From contig JAMPFS010000009.1 of the NCBI GenBank assembly GCA_023664325.1, positions 1 through 64,000 of the forward strand: DNA of 64,000 nucleotides. Reading direction: 5' to 3'. Position numbers and translations under genes: made by a program. Positions 16,687-26,442 of this stretch are shown one piece after another. Every line of letters begins with the position of its first letter. The stretch's first letter is position 1. This stretch comes from Clostridium sp. (GTDB lineage Bacteria > Bacillota > Clostridia > Lachnospirales > Lachnospiraceae). The notes under the pieces are model-generated. The model was not told the origin of the DNA. It did no database searches and saw nothing but the letters and a program-made list of their open reading frames with translations.

Positions 16687-17980
16687 TTGCTTTCCCCCTA
16701 TTATCTATCAATCTTCCAGACTCTACTCTTTTTAACTTTTTGCCCTTATCAAAGCTGTACGCAAAAAAGGATACCTCCGGCAATAAAAATCCCATGTCCT
16801 CTGCCAGACGTTCAAACTCCTGCAATATCCGCTCCCGCAGCACCGGCAGATCATCTATATAAATCTCCAATGCGCCAGTCTTGGTCTGCAATACTCTGTA
16901 ATTCTCAATCTCCCCGGCAAATAGCACAACACGCCGGATAAAATCCGGAAACACTTTCACAACCTGCCCATCCTGCGTGTCAAATAAAAAGACGTCATCC
17001 TCCCGTCCTTCTATTCTCTCTAATGCCGTAAAACAACTGCCACAGGGACAACGCTCTTTCTTTTCTACCAGAATATCATTCAGGCGATACCGGATAATCG
17101 GCTGGGAACGTCTCGTAAAATCCGTAATAATCGGAATAAAACGCCTGTCATCTATGCGCTCCTTTTCAATATGCACAATATCCTCATTTAAGTGAATCGT
17201 TCCATATTCGCATGTCGTAGCCAGACACCCCTCCGTACACTGATAAACCTGATGCACCGGATCTGTCTGAAGCACACGGCAAATGCGCCTGCAATCTCTC
17301 TCCTCCAACACCTCGGCAATGGAAATCACCCTGCGGGGGTGAATCTCTAAGCCCTCTTTCTCTATGTAATCACAGATTTCCAACAGTACAGACGGCTGTC
17401 CCACCACAATATCCGGAGAAAGTTCCTGCAAGGCAGCCATATTTTCTGCGATAGGCTTATATATATCAAAAAACACAAACTTGATATTCTTTGAGCTGAC
17501 CGCCTCATACAGATTGCTGTTTGCCCTCATAAAAAACGCCACTTTATATTTATGCAGAATGGAGCCATACAGAACCTTTGACAAAATATAGCCCGCCCAC
17601 TGATTTTTCTCCTGCTCTGCCACAAGAAAAATACCTCTTGTATCCGATGTACCTGAACTTAAACCCACCGTAATATGGTTCAGGGTTTCTGAAAAGCTTC
17701 TCGATTTTTCCGAGTCAATGGCAAGCGAAAGCGCAGCTTCCCTGTCAATCCCTACTGTATTTAGCTCGTTAAAATGCTCCATCATGAGCTTTTTGTTCAT
17801 TTCCGGAAATGCCGCCAGTTCCTTTCCGGCATAATCCTTGTAAAACGGAGAATGCTTTGTTACAAAGTCCAACTGCTTCGCAAGCCTTTTTTGCTGATAT
17901 TTCTCTAAACACTTCCTATTTTTTATCCGCAGGTTCTTATAGTATAAATAATGTTTTGCAATTTCCAGCTTACTATTCAT
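16673..17980 (-). CDS. Adenylate-forming enzyme (F390 synthetase/phenylacetate-CoA ligase-like)
   Basis: A 435-residue member of the PaaK/CapK/F390-synthetase branch. Motifs: the P-loop-like LSSGTSDTRG (107-116), a YQCTEGC segment, a Cys-rich CPCGSC loop, and the hinge IEGREDDVF where the C-terminal lid begins. It should activate a carboxylate as an acyl-adenylate. ATG 17978-17980 is used, because GAGGAG lies just upstream; it overlaps the hydrolase stop by 8 bp. The short family length and operon setting suggest it supplies an activated acid to the KAS III enzyme or a carrier; no carrier protein is encoded in the operon. Confidence 0.75.
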   Translation of the reverse strand: MNSKLEIAKHYLYYKNLRIKNRKCLEKYQQKRLAKQLDFVTKHSPFYKDYAGKELAAFPEMNKKLMMEHFNELNTVGIDREAALSLAIDSEKSRSFSETLNHITVGLSSGTSDTRGIFLVAEQEKNQWAGYILSKVLYGSILHKYKVAFFMRANSNLYEAVSSKNIKFVFFDIYKPIAENMAALQELSPDIVVGQPSVLLEICDYIEKEGLEIHPRRVISIAEVLEERDCRRICRVLQTDPVHQVYQCTEGCLATTCEYGTIHLNEDIVHIEKERIDDRRFIPIITDFTRRSQPIIRYRLNDILVEKKERCPCGSCFTALERIEGREDDVFLFDTQDGQVVKVFPDFIRRVVLFAGEIENYRVLQTKTGALEIYIDDLPVLRERILQEFERLAEDMGFLLPEVSFFAYSFDKGKKLKRVESGRLIDNRGKANEKC

Positions 17981-18785
17981 ATGTCCGCTCCTCAAATGGT
18001 TCATGTGAGAAAATCACCTGTATTTCCTTATGCTCCCGCCGCAGCCTCTGTATCCTTTGTATCGTCTCCCTATATGCGTTAAAATCCGCCTGCAGCCTTC
18101 TTGGAATCCACCGCATCTGCCCGGCTCTCTTCACAAAAAAATTACCCCAGCTGCTGTCCGCAGCAAAAAACAAATGGAATGCCTCAATATAGATTCCCAT
18201 CTGTCCGTTGCAATGTCCGTCCAGACGGACGCCCCAAATGCTTCCATCGCCCAGCAGATCATAAATCTCTGAAAAATAGTCTGCTAAAAAATGCCTGTTC
18301 CCTGCCGGCTTCGCCACCCTTTTTTGCACCTTCCGGTTTATCCGGGGAACCTGATTGCGAAACACCAGATTGCGGATACGGATATGCTCCATGCTCTCCC
18401 AGACCTCCTTTGTTGCAATCAACTCATACCCCCGAAAATCCTTTAACCCACCGATATGATCCGGATGGGCATGGGATAACATAACCTTATCTATCCTATG
18501 AATGCCTTCCTGCATCAGACGATAACGAATCGTATCCTCTGTTTTCACATAGGTTGGATTCAGCAGATTATATATCAGAGAGATAACACCGTTTTGGTAG
18601 ACCCTTTTCGAATATCCCGTATCAAACAAAAGATTGCCATACCGCTCATGCCGGATAAACACAACCATTGCAGGAAACCTGAGTCTTCTATCCTTCTCAT
18701 GCTTCACTATGTGGGATAGATGGTTTACACAATAGCCACATTGAAATAATTTAACCTTCCTGATTGGCGCTCCACCATTCTCCAT
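17973..18785 (-). CDS. MBL-fold metallo-hydrolase
   Basis: A 270-residue metallo-beta-lactamase-fold protein with a full set of zinc ligands: HAHPDH at 105-110, His191 in LDGHCNG, Asp210 in FAADSSW and His261 in FSHEPF. The arrangement is like the lactonase/quorum-quenching and glyoxalase-II-like branches, which cleave esters, lactones or thioesters. In this operon it could release a thioester-bound intermediate or act as an editing hydrolase (inference). The start overlaps the dehydrogenase gene by 35 bp; no better downstream start is visible. Confidence 0.75.
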   Translation of the reverse strand: MENGGAPIRKVKLFQCGYCVNHLSHIVKHEKDRRLRFPAMVVFIRHERYGNLLFDTGYSKRVYQNGVISLIYNLLNPTYVKTEDTIRYRLMQEGIHRIDKVMLSHAHPDHIGGLKDFRGYELIATKEVWESMEHIRIRNLVFRNQVPRINRKVQKRVAKPAGNRHFLADYFSEIYDLLGDGSIWGVRLDGHCNGQMGIYIEAFHLFFAADSSWGNFFVKRAGQMRWIPRRLQADFNAYRETIQRIQRLRREHKEIQVIFSHEPFEERTYE

Positions 18786-19755
18786 ATTCCCTGATTCCTT
18801 CCTCTAACGTTTTCTTCGGTTCATAATGTAATCTTTCTCTCGCCTTTTCTATGTTTAATGTCTGTGAAAATGCCAATGTACAGACTGTATATCTGGTAAG
18901 CACCGGCTCTCCCTTTAAATGAAAGGTGCCATATATCCACTCCAAAACACAGGCAGCGCCATAAACAACCGAAAAAGGCAGCTTGAGAAACCTTGCCTCT
19001 TCATTTGCAGCATGACAGAATTGTTCCAGCAACGCCTGGAATTCCTTTGGTTCACCATTTGTAATATTAAACACCTGTCCCTCCGCAGCCTCTGCCGTCA
19101 TGGCAAGATAACAGGCATAAGCCGCATTTTCCACACAGGTAATATCTACCAGATTCTTTCCGCCATTAAATAACGGAATCCCCACCCTGCCATTCGCCCG
19201 CATCAGTCGGGGCATCAGGCTGGGATCTCCTTTCCCAATCAGCCCTCTGGGACGCAATGCAACCACCGGTAAGCCTTTCCCGCCAAAAATACGCAGTTCC
19301 TTTTCCGCCATCAGCTTCGTCCTGATATAATAGTTCAACCGATTATTTTCATCCACATCATCCTCTGATATGTGAAATCTGTCGCACCTGCCCGAATACA
19401 CACTTGGAGACGATATATATACCAGCCTCTTTACCTTATACTGCATCGCCAACTCTGCAACATACACTGTGCCTGTCACATTAATCCGGTAAAAATCCTC
19501 CCATTTGCCCCACGCGCTTGATAGTGCTCCTGCATGGATAACATATGCTGCCTTCTCCTGTTTAAATACCTGCTCCAACGCTTCCCTGTCCGTAAAATCG
19601 ACCTGATAAAAAACGCAGTCTTCCCTTTCCAGCTCCCGTCCTCGTTTCTCATTTCTTCCAATCGCAGCCACCCGATATCCATGCGCCAGCAGTTCATCTA
19701 TGACATACCCGCCTAAAAAGCCGGTTGCCCCCGTCAATAACACTGTCTCCTTCAT
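18751..19755 (-). CDS. NAD(P)-dependent epimerase/dehydratase family protein (3-beta-HSD/OleD-like)
   Basis: A 334-residue extended short-chain dehydrogenase. It has the TGATGFLGG dinucleotide loop (8-16), a Ser/Tyr/Lys active site (YISSPSVY at 113-120, and Y143-x3-K147 in YYIRTK) and the family C-terminal substrate domain. Together with KAS III it recalls OleA/OleD, where a condensed beta-keto product is reduced; a beta-keto reduction role is therefore plausible but unproven. The ATG overlaps the glycosyltransferase stop (ATGA), showing tight coupling. Confidence 0.8.
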   Translation of the reverse strand: MKETVLLTGATGFLGGYVIDELLAHGYRVAAIGRNEKRGRELEREDCVFYQVDFTDREALEQVFKQEKAAYVIHAGALSSAWGKWEDFYRINVTGTVYVAELAMQYKVKRLVYISSPSVYSGRCDRFHISEDDVDENNRLNYYIRTKLMAEKELRIFGGKGLPVVALRPRGLIGKGDPSLMPRLMRANGRVGIPLFNGGKNLVDITCVENAAYACYLAMTAEAAEGQVFNITNGEPKEFQALLEQFCHAANEEARFLKLPFSVVYGAACVLEWIYGTFHLKGEPVLTRYTVCTLAFSQTLNIEKARERLHYEPKKTLEEGIREYGEWWSANQEG

Positions 19756-20924
19756 CTTTTCCTCGCCTCCATCGCCTGCTCAATCAGCTCAACTGCGCCT
19801 GCCGTTCCATCCTGCTGCCTCAAAATCTCCTGCATGCGGGAAATATGCAGGCTATCCCTGTTTTCCCATGCAGCCTCCAGCCATTCCCGCCGAAATTCCT
19901 TTCTAAAAAAACCCAGCTTCCTTTTCCGCACCATGACAGAATCCAGCCGTTGCTCCTCCTGCTTTGGAATACATAGCTGAGGAATGCCAAAATAAATGCT
20001 TTCATAAACACTGTTTAAGCCTCCCTGATTTACAAACAGCTTGCAATGGGGAAGCACATCAACCTGATTCACCCATTTACATAGGGTTACATTTTCATGT
20101 GCCGTCTCTATTTTTTCGTCTCCCACAACCGCAATAACAGAGTATCCCATACTCTCCTGCTCCAAAAACAGGCTTTTTAATTCCCTGATATTGTCTGTGA
20201 ATACACTGCCCATGGAAATATACAGGTCATAGTTCCTGTATTCTTTCTGCGGCTCATGAAACATGGCAATCTTGTCCTTTAATGTAGTGCCGACAAAATG
20301 CACATTTGAGGGAAACGTTCTATAAAATGGCTGAAATTCTTTCGGAGAAAGTACAATCGTGGTTTTTGCGCAATTCATAAATAAGTCAATCATTTGAAAT
20401 GGCGGCAGCCTGTTTTGCCGCCTGAAGCGTTTTTCATCCCTGATGATTTTGTGAATGCCTTTTATATTTTTCAAATACAATAAAACACTGGAAGGAAACA
20501 TGTGGGAAAACAAAAAAACCGGCAGATTAAATGCCAGCGTTGCTACCATGCAGGCTGCCGGTATCTGTAGCTGATATGCAATATTTTTTGCAAATGCACA
20601 CATGGAATCATATAAAATCATATCCGGCTGCTCTTGCTCCACGATCGGCAAATAAAGTGGATATGCCTCCTGATTCAGTGCGGTTAATGCCTGCATCAAC
20701 GCATAGAAATCCGCTGTAACATCCTTGAGAACAAGGCGTTCAAAATGCAATGCATATGGAACATATTCTGCGCCGCATTGCTCCACCAGCTTTTGAAATT
20801 CCGGGGTTATATAGCAGCGAACCCGATATCCCTTTTCCACCAGTCTTTTTATGATGGGAAGCACGCATAAGCTGTGTCCATAGGCAGGTGTCATAAAAAA
20901 AAGAATGTTACCCCTATGCTTCAT
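19752..20924 (-). CDS. GT1-family (UDPGT/MGT-like) glycosyltransferase
   Basis: A 390-residue GT-B enzyme. The N-terminal domain starts with FFMTPAYGHSLCVLP, with the catalytic-His position in YGHS (His17). The C-terminal donor site carries VNQGGLNSVYESIYFGIPQL (about 294-313) and ends in PKQEEQR; the usual His of 'HGG' is replaced by Asn-Gln here. MGT-type enzymes glycosylate lipids, macrolides and other small hydrophobic acceptors. As first gene of the five-gene operon it suggests that the final product is a glycoside. GAGGAG precedes the ATG. Confidence 0.8.
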   Translation of the reverse strand: MKHRGNILFFMTPAYGHSLCVLPIIKRLVEKGYRVRCYITPEFQKLVEQCGAEYVPYALHFERLVLKDVTADFYALMQALTALNQEAYPLYLPIVEQEQPDMILYDSMCAFAKNIAYQLQIPAACMVATLAFNLPVFLFSHMFPSSVLLYLKNIKGIHKIIRDEKRFRRQNRLPPFQMIDLFMNCAKTTIVLSPKEFQPFYRTFPSNVHFVGTTLKDKIAMFHEPQKEYRNYDLYISMGSVFTDNIRELKSLFLEQESMGYSVIAVVGDEKIETAHENVTLCKWVNQVDVLPHCKLFVNQGGLNSVYESIYFGIPQLCIPKQEEQRLDSVMVRKRKLGFFRKEFRREWLEAAWENRDSLHISRMQEILRQQDGTAGAVELIEQAMEARKR

Positions 20925-21027
20925 CGCAAATCTCCTCTATTGCCAATCTGTTACAAATCACTGAACGCTCTGTATTAACTGCCGTCATTATAACAGTAAC
21001 CATAGCTTTTTTCAATGGTCTCTTTCG

Positions 21028-23400
21028 TCAAATGTGCTCCTTGTACCATTCAATCACAGCATCCCGATCGGACTCAAAGAACTGCGTAGAGATATAAATG
21101 TCAGCTCCATTAAACTGTAATGCTTTTGCCCTGTATCTTTTATGAGCGGAATTCCCCATATTATCTGTTCTGTGATCTGCAACCGCCGGATAATCTGTAG
21201 CGTGGAATAATGACTTTGTATATTCTTTTGTTTTCAATTGTTCAACTTCAGATACAGTAATCTTTGATTTATCTATAAGATCCTCCATCAAATTATAAAA
21301 TAATTTTCCAACTGGCAATAATCCTTCTATCCAAGTATTTTCATCGTTGATATCGAAAGGCGCCTCTGAAAGAGAGAAATTGAAATCATCAACCTCCAAT
21401 TTCATTCCCAAAAGCAAATCTTTAATAAAGGAAATAATATTATTTGATGACAGATTCGTTTCATAAAAGATGCCACTGTTAACAATTTGTCTTGCCTTGC
21501 GAAGCTTTCTTTCATCATTGCTTATATATATTCTATCTGCATATGGGATTGAATAATCCTTTGTCGCTAAATCATGAAATGTTTCCGCATCTAAGTCATA
21601 AGCAATGTTAATGAATTTAGCGAGTAAATCAGCCCAGCTTAACACCTTAACATATTCTCCAACAAACGAAAATTCCTCCGGCTTAGTGTTAGAAAAATTA
21701 ATACCACTATCAACCCCAAAGCTCAATTCATTTGTTTCGATAATATCAGCATGCTTTTCGATATATTCAAATTCACCAATCAAAATATTCGAAAGCACCT
21801 TTGCCCTGTTTAAAATGGAATCTTCATTCCACCTATCTGCCGACAAAACTTCTTTATTCAAAATATTTGCCTTTGAATTATCACGAATAATTTTTTTCTT
21901 TTCATCGAAGGGTCTTGTTCCCAATTCACTGTTATGTCCTGTTATCGTTAAATTTCCGAGTGTATGTAAGTACTTCTCATATACTGTGCTATAATTATCA
22001 CCAACTTCTTTTTTCCATACGGCAGAATTTTCTTTTTGCGGCAGGATATGTTCGATTGTAAGATTACTAACGTCAAGATGTTCTTTCGTGGAGTTCTCAA
22101 TTACAGAAAGCACAAACTTACAAATTGGTTTCTTATATAACGGCTTATTAATTAGTGCATATCCAAATTCTTTATCTGTCGGCATACGATCATTTGATTT
22201 TGCATCATTAAGAAAAACCACAAATTTTTCATAATAATTATCATAATTTCCATCAATAACCCTATCATACATTGATTTCATAAACTTTGACAAATTCTTG
22301 TTAATTTCACAAGCAGTTTTTCTAACAAGATATGTAAGTAAATAATCCAGCACTTTGCAAAGAGTTTCTTCGTCAATATTCTTATCCTCATAATCATTCA
22401 TAATCCTGAACAAAAGAGGAATAATTGTTGTTTGTTTAATCGTATAAAAAGCTTTCAAATAATCTGAGATTTCCTTGCTGTAATAATCATTTTCGCCTAT
22501 AAAAGCTCCATAATATTTTGATGTTCTCTTTAATTTTTTCAGCATATCTTCGTGGCTTAAATTATTCTCTTCACAATGTTCCGTAAATAAACGGTATGCA
22601 TTTTTACTGTTTACGGACTTACTTATTTGAGAGTTCAAGAAATTTATAACAAAATCACCCAGATTTCGGTAACCTACATTCTGTTCAATAGCAGACCAAT
22701 AATTTTCATAAAGCTCATCCTGGTTTTCATCGTCCATAAGCAAATAATTTCTAATCAAATCTGCCAAACTTAATTCCAACCCGGTTGAATTGATAGACTC
22801 AAAAATTTTTTGCGGTTCATCGCCTTGATATTTATCAAGAACAATTTCTACCATTTCCAGTTTTTTAATACCGTCAAGAATATCGTTTAACTCTAAGCCC
22901 GATGCAAGTGTGTTCCCAATCAAGTTTTTGAAAGTAATATAGTTTTTATAGATATTGGAATTTCTATCCATTTCATCAATTTTATCTTTAATGAGAAGTA
23001 ACAACTGCTCATTATCCGATTTCACTGGTTTTAGTTTAAGCTTGTATTTTTCATCGCAATTTCTGTTAAACATTACCTCCTCTATTTCAGTTTCTATCCT
23101 GACTGATACCCCCTTTGCGGCATCGTAAAGTGCCTTTAAAAGAATATACACCGTTGTAAGACGCTGCTGCCCATCTATAATCAGTGCTTCATTTAAGTTA
23201 CTGCCATCGAGACCGACAATATAAACAACAGTTCCTGTGAAATGCTTATGGTCCCGTTCATTTGCCTTCATAATATCCTGGTAAAGTTTTTCACACTGTA
23301 TATTAGACCAGTCATAATTGCGTTGATATACCGGAACTTTAAACACTCTTTTGTTTTTTTCAATTAAGTCTGAAAATACCCAAACCTTGTAAGGTTGCAT
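21028..23400 (-). CDS. DUF262 and DUF1524 (GmrSD-like) restriction protein
   Basis: A 790-residue single-chain protein of the GmrSD type IV restriction class. The N-terminal DUF262 domain has VYQRNYDW (24-31) and the nucleotide-site motif DGQQRLTT (76-83). A DUF1524 HNH-like nuclease region follows near 447-515, with LTIEHILPQ and HTLGNLTITGHNSELG. The C-terminus (about 690-790) ends in a domain recalling DUF5655, with RAKALQFNGADIYIS. Members cut modified phage DNA in an NTP-dependent way. AAAGGAG precedes the ATG. The gene is much richer in AT than its left neighbours and starts the defence-like island. Confidence 0.8.
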   Translation of the reverse strand: MQPYKVWVFSDLIEKNKRVFKVPVYQRNYDWSNIQCEKLYQDIMKANERDHKHFTGTVVYIVGLDGSNLNEALIIDGQQRLTTVYILLKALYDAAKGVSVRIETEIEEVMFNRNCDEKYKLKLKPVKSDNEQLLLLIKDKIDEMDRNSNIYKNYITFKNLIGNTLASGLELNDILDGIKKLEMVEIVLDKYQGDEPQKIFESINSTGLELSLADLIRNYLLMDDENQDELYENYWSAIEQNVGYRNLGDFVINFLNSQISKSVNSKNAYRLFTEHCEENNLSHEDMLKKLKRTSKYYGAFIGENDYYSKEISDYLKAFYTIKQTTIIPLLFRIMNDYEDKNIDEETLCKVLDYLLTYLVRKTACEINKNLSKFMKSMYDRVIDGNYDNYYEKFVVFLNDAKSNDRMPTDKEFGYALINKPLYKKPICKFVLSVIENSTKEHLDVSNLTIEHILPQKENSAVWKKEVGDNYSTVYEKYLHTLGNLTITGHNSELGTRPFDEKKKIIRDNSKANILNKEVLSADRWNEDSILNRAKVLSNILIGEFEYIEKHADIIETNELSFGVDSGINFSNTKPEEFSFVGEYVKVLSWADLLAKFINIAYDLDAETFHDLATKDYSIPYADRIYISNDERKLRKARQIVNSGIFYETNLSSNNIISFIKDLLLGMKLEVDDFNFSLSEAPFDINDENTWIEGLLPVGKLFYNLMEDLIDKSKITVSEVEQLKTKEYTKSLFHATDYPAVADHRTDNMGNSAHKRYRAKALQFNGADIYISTQFFESDRDAVIEWYKEHI

Positions 23401-23439
23401 AATCTTATCTCCTTTATCTTTGACAATTTAGTTTTTATC

Positions 23440-23525
23440 TATATGATATTCGACGCCTAATTTGGACATCAAACACACCGTCTCCACATGAGTACCAAAT
23501 CAGAACATATCCCCACAAAATTCCG
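23440..23525 (-). pseudogene. Fragment of an RlmD-type methyltransferase C-terminus
   Basis: On the minus strand the sequence reads DMF, a stop, then FGTHVETVCLMSKLGVEYHID, which matches the end of RlmD/RumA enzymes (DMFP..HVETV.LLSK). Nothing upstream or downstream extends the match. Together with the intact rlmD at 26.7-28.2 kb, it places RlmD tail sequence on both sides of the kinase/nuclease genes. The rest of 23401-23705 holds no gene that I can support. Confidence 0.5.
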
Positions 23526-23705
23526 GAAATATGCAGAATATTTTGCAGTACTAAGACCGTTCGTATAATCCTTTTCCCACAAATACATAACTAATATAAT
23601 ACTACATCACTTTGATTCAAAATATAATCTTCGTTCATATCATCAATATCTTCTTCTGACTTACCAGCTTCCAATGCGCAATTGCTCTGTATCGTTTTTT
23701 CTCTA

Positions 23706-24347
23706 CTATTCTAACATTTCTGATAATTTTAATTGTTTTAAAAATCTATCAGCAATATAATATTGGATATCTAATTTTTCTACTGGCTGTTTTCTAGCTC
23801 TAATAGATATTTTAAGTTTCCCAGCAGACACACTCATCAAACCTATATTTAACTCTCTAAATTGTTGCCTATCAACTTTCTGCACATATTCAGAGCTTAA
23901 TGCAACATATACTTCATTTGCATATTGTTTATATCTAATGGCTTGCTCTAATCCAGCTTTCCAGTCAGAAATTTTCGCTTCTACAGCAATAAAATTCTTA
24001 GTAACAGCGTCAATTTTTTTTACAGAAGTAATGTAATTACCACTAATTTTAATATAACCAAGATTTTCTAGCTCACGAAGAAAATGATAGAATTTCCTTT
24101 CCACCCTTTCATCTGAAATTTTCATTTCATCCAGATTTATTTTTTTGTGATTATAAATTCCGTTAAAATAGTAATATGCATTAAAATACTCATCAAATAC
24201 AATATTGCTTCTTTTTATGTCTGTTGTATAAACAATATCTGCAATATTATTTCCTCCTCTTAGTTCTCTGACAATATATTGAGTCCCAAATCTTTCTTGC
24301 AAATCAAGAACCAATTTTTCCACCAATTCTTTTTCGTTTACAAACAT
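23706..24347 (-). CDS. PD-(D/E)XK-like protein paired with the kinase
   Basis: A 213-residue protein. A typical nuclease-fold core is visible: ELRGGNNIADIVY with Asp37, then FIAVEAKISDWKAGLEQAIRY with the E123-x-K125 pair, an Asp-Trp and a QAIRYKQYANEVYVAL helix-strand as in PD-(D/E)XK families. A winged-helix-like segment (about 85-110) separates the two acidic parts. The sequence is AT-rich. It lies 21 bp downstream of the kinase/TGT-like gene on the same strand and has its own AGGTGG ribosome binding site. A DNA-cleaving effector role is inferred; DNA binding without cleavage is also possible. Confidence 0.55.
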   Translation of the reverse strand: MFVNEKELVEKLVLDLQERFGTQYIVRELRGGNNIADIVYTTDIKRSNIVFDEYFNAYYYFNGIYNHKKINLDEMKISDERVERKFYHFLRELENLGYIKISGNYITSVKKIDAVTKNFIAVEAKISDWKAGLEQAIRYKQYANEVYVALSSEYVQKVDRQQFRELNIGLMSVSAGKLKISIRARKQPVEKLDIQYYIADRFLKQLKLSEMLE

Positions 24348-24368
24348 AATTCCACCTACCCAACTTAA

Positions 24369-26310
24369 TTAAACTATCTTTTTTAAATTCTTTAACAGCT
24401 TATAGTAATCCGTATTCTTTTGGCTTCCTATAATTTCCTTTGGTATAGAATCCAAATTCTTCAGTGCGGCATCAATACGTTCTCTTAAATAAGTAATATG
24501 TTCTTCTTCGTCATACTGATTAAATTTATCCACTTCTTCTATCATCATTTGCCAGTGATGCAACTGTACTCCTTTATCTCCAGTACCTATCTCAATAGCT
24601 GGTTTACCATTACACCACTTACAATTGCATCCACCAAAATAATTATATATTTGTTCAAATGCAAACGTATCTTTTTTGGGATAAGTCAAAAAAGATAATA
24701 CTTGTGGAAAATAAAATTTTGAGTATAAATTGAATGAATCTTTTTCTTCCTTTATATATTGCTCATCGAAATAATCTATACTTGCTAATCCAAGTGAAAA
24801 ACCATGTATCCCCTTAGCAATCAATGTTAATCCTAAAGGTATTGGAACTTTCAAAGCAATAACAGGTTTACTTGTATATTTCTGTAAATTAACCATAAAT
24901 TCAAGATAACTCCCTAATGATTGCTCATTTAACTGTTTCATATCCGAAACTTGCACAATAAATCCGTCTACTTTCGCATGAACAAAGTATGATAATATCT
25001 TATCGGCTTGAAAAACCAAATGCCCAAGCCCAATTGATATCATTGCATATTTTTCTTTTCCTTCCTCGACCACCTGTGAGCTTTCATCAATCATTTGAAT
25101 ATTCATTCTAATCCAATCATTAACTTTTTCTACAGGATAATCGGTATTACTTATATAATGATACGGTAAAATTAATTTCTGTCCTATCGAAACTGTCGCA
25201 TACCATTTATCAATATACTCTTTTCGTTTCTGAGGATTATGTAAGTATTCCAAAGAAATTACGCCTTTTTCTGGCGCGTAGGGCAATTCTACAAGCCCTT
25301 TTGTATTGCCAAACGCAACATAAGACAATCTTTGAGTTGATGGATCAATTATTACATTCTCAAAATTATTATTAGCAAAATGTAAATGCAGTCTTTTCAT
25401 CCAATTTTGAACATGGATAGGATAAATAATATCTGCTTTATTAACTTTCTCAAATTGTTCTGTAACATCTTTTTCTCGATATACCCATGCATAATATTTT
25501 CCTACAGTTACTAATTCTTCTTGAATATTTTTTTTATCAAATGCATTTATGAATTCATCAACTGTCTGAAAGCGTGCAAATGGTTCCTTTGCCGTTGCCT
25601 TAAATATAATATTTTCTAACCCATCACTTATACTTGGATTATACTGTTTCGGCGGTATGATAGGATCATTCAGAAATTTCATATAAAATTATTCCCAAAG
25701 CATATATATCTGCTCTATAGTCAATATGTTTGCTGTCCTTCAATTGTTCTGGAGACATGTATAGCGGTGAACCAATTTGAGTTCCTGTTGATGTTATCGA
25801 GGAAAAATCTATAATTTTACTCAAACCATAATCAATTATTTTTACATTTAGATTGTCATCAATCATTATATTGTCTGGTTTTAAATCTCTATGAATAATA
25901 CCCTCATTTTCAATAACAGTATTATGCAAATCCCTTACGCCATACAATACGCTTACAAATATGCGAATCAACGTTTCCAGTTCAACATCGTTTCTTAAAA
26001 AACTTCTTAAAGTCCTTCCTGAAAAATACTCCATTACTATGACATATTCCATTATGCCAAACTCATTTTTAAAGTAAAAATCTTCCTGATATTGAATCAG
26101 ATTTTCTCCTTTTACATTCTTTAAAACATCTATTTCTCTTGTAATTCGATTTTGTTCATTCTTAAATTCATCTAAAATATAGGTTTCTGATAAAACTTTT
26201 GCAGCATATACATTATTTTCTTTTGATACTCTATATACAGCACCAAAACTCCCACTTCCGAGCGCTTCTTCAAATAAATATCCGTTAATCACTTGTCCAA
26301 CAATATTCAT
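24369..26310 (-). pseudogene. Ser/Thr protein kinase with C-terminal TGT-like zinc domain, broken by deletion/frameshift
   Basis: The first frame (26310 to 25666) encodes a Hanks-type kinase: Gly loop LGSGSFGAVYR, AAKVL lysine, catalytic HRDLKPDN, IDYGLSK in place of DFG, and GSPLYMSPEQL, ending after LGIILYEISE. The second frame (25682 to 24369) resumes with the end of the kinase C-lobe (KATAKEPFARFQTVDEF) and then a roughly 370-residue domain with barrel-like alternation and a zinc-type cluster C352-x-C354-x2-C357 followed by H375/H376, similar in spacing to tRNA-guanine transglycosylases. About 15-20 residues of the kinase F/G-helix region are missing at the junction near 25680. AGGAGG precedes ATG 26308-26310. 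Either a decayed gene or two proteins. Confidence 0.65.
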
Positions 26311-26442
26311 GCACAAATCCTCCTAATCCCTTCTCTTTCTTTAACTTAAGTAATACTTCTCTTTCAAGGACTTTTATTCATTGTATCACATTGCTTCTAA
26401 TTTTTCTATTGTACCAGTATTCCTAATGATACGCTCATGATT

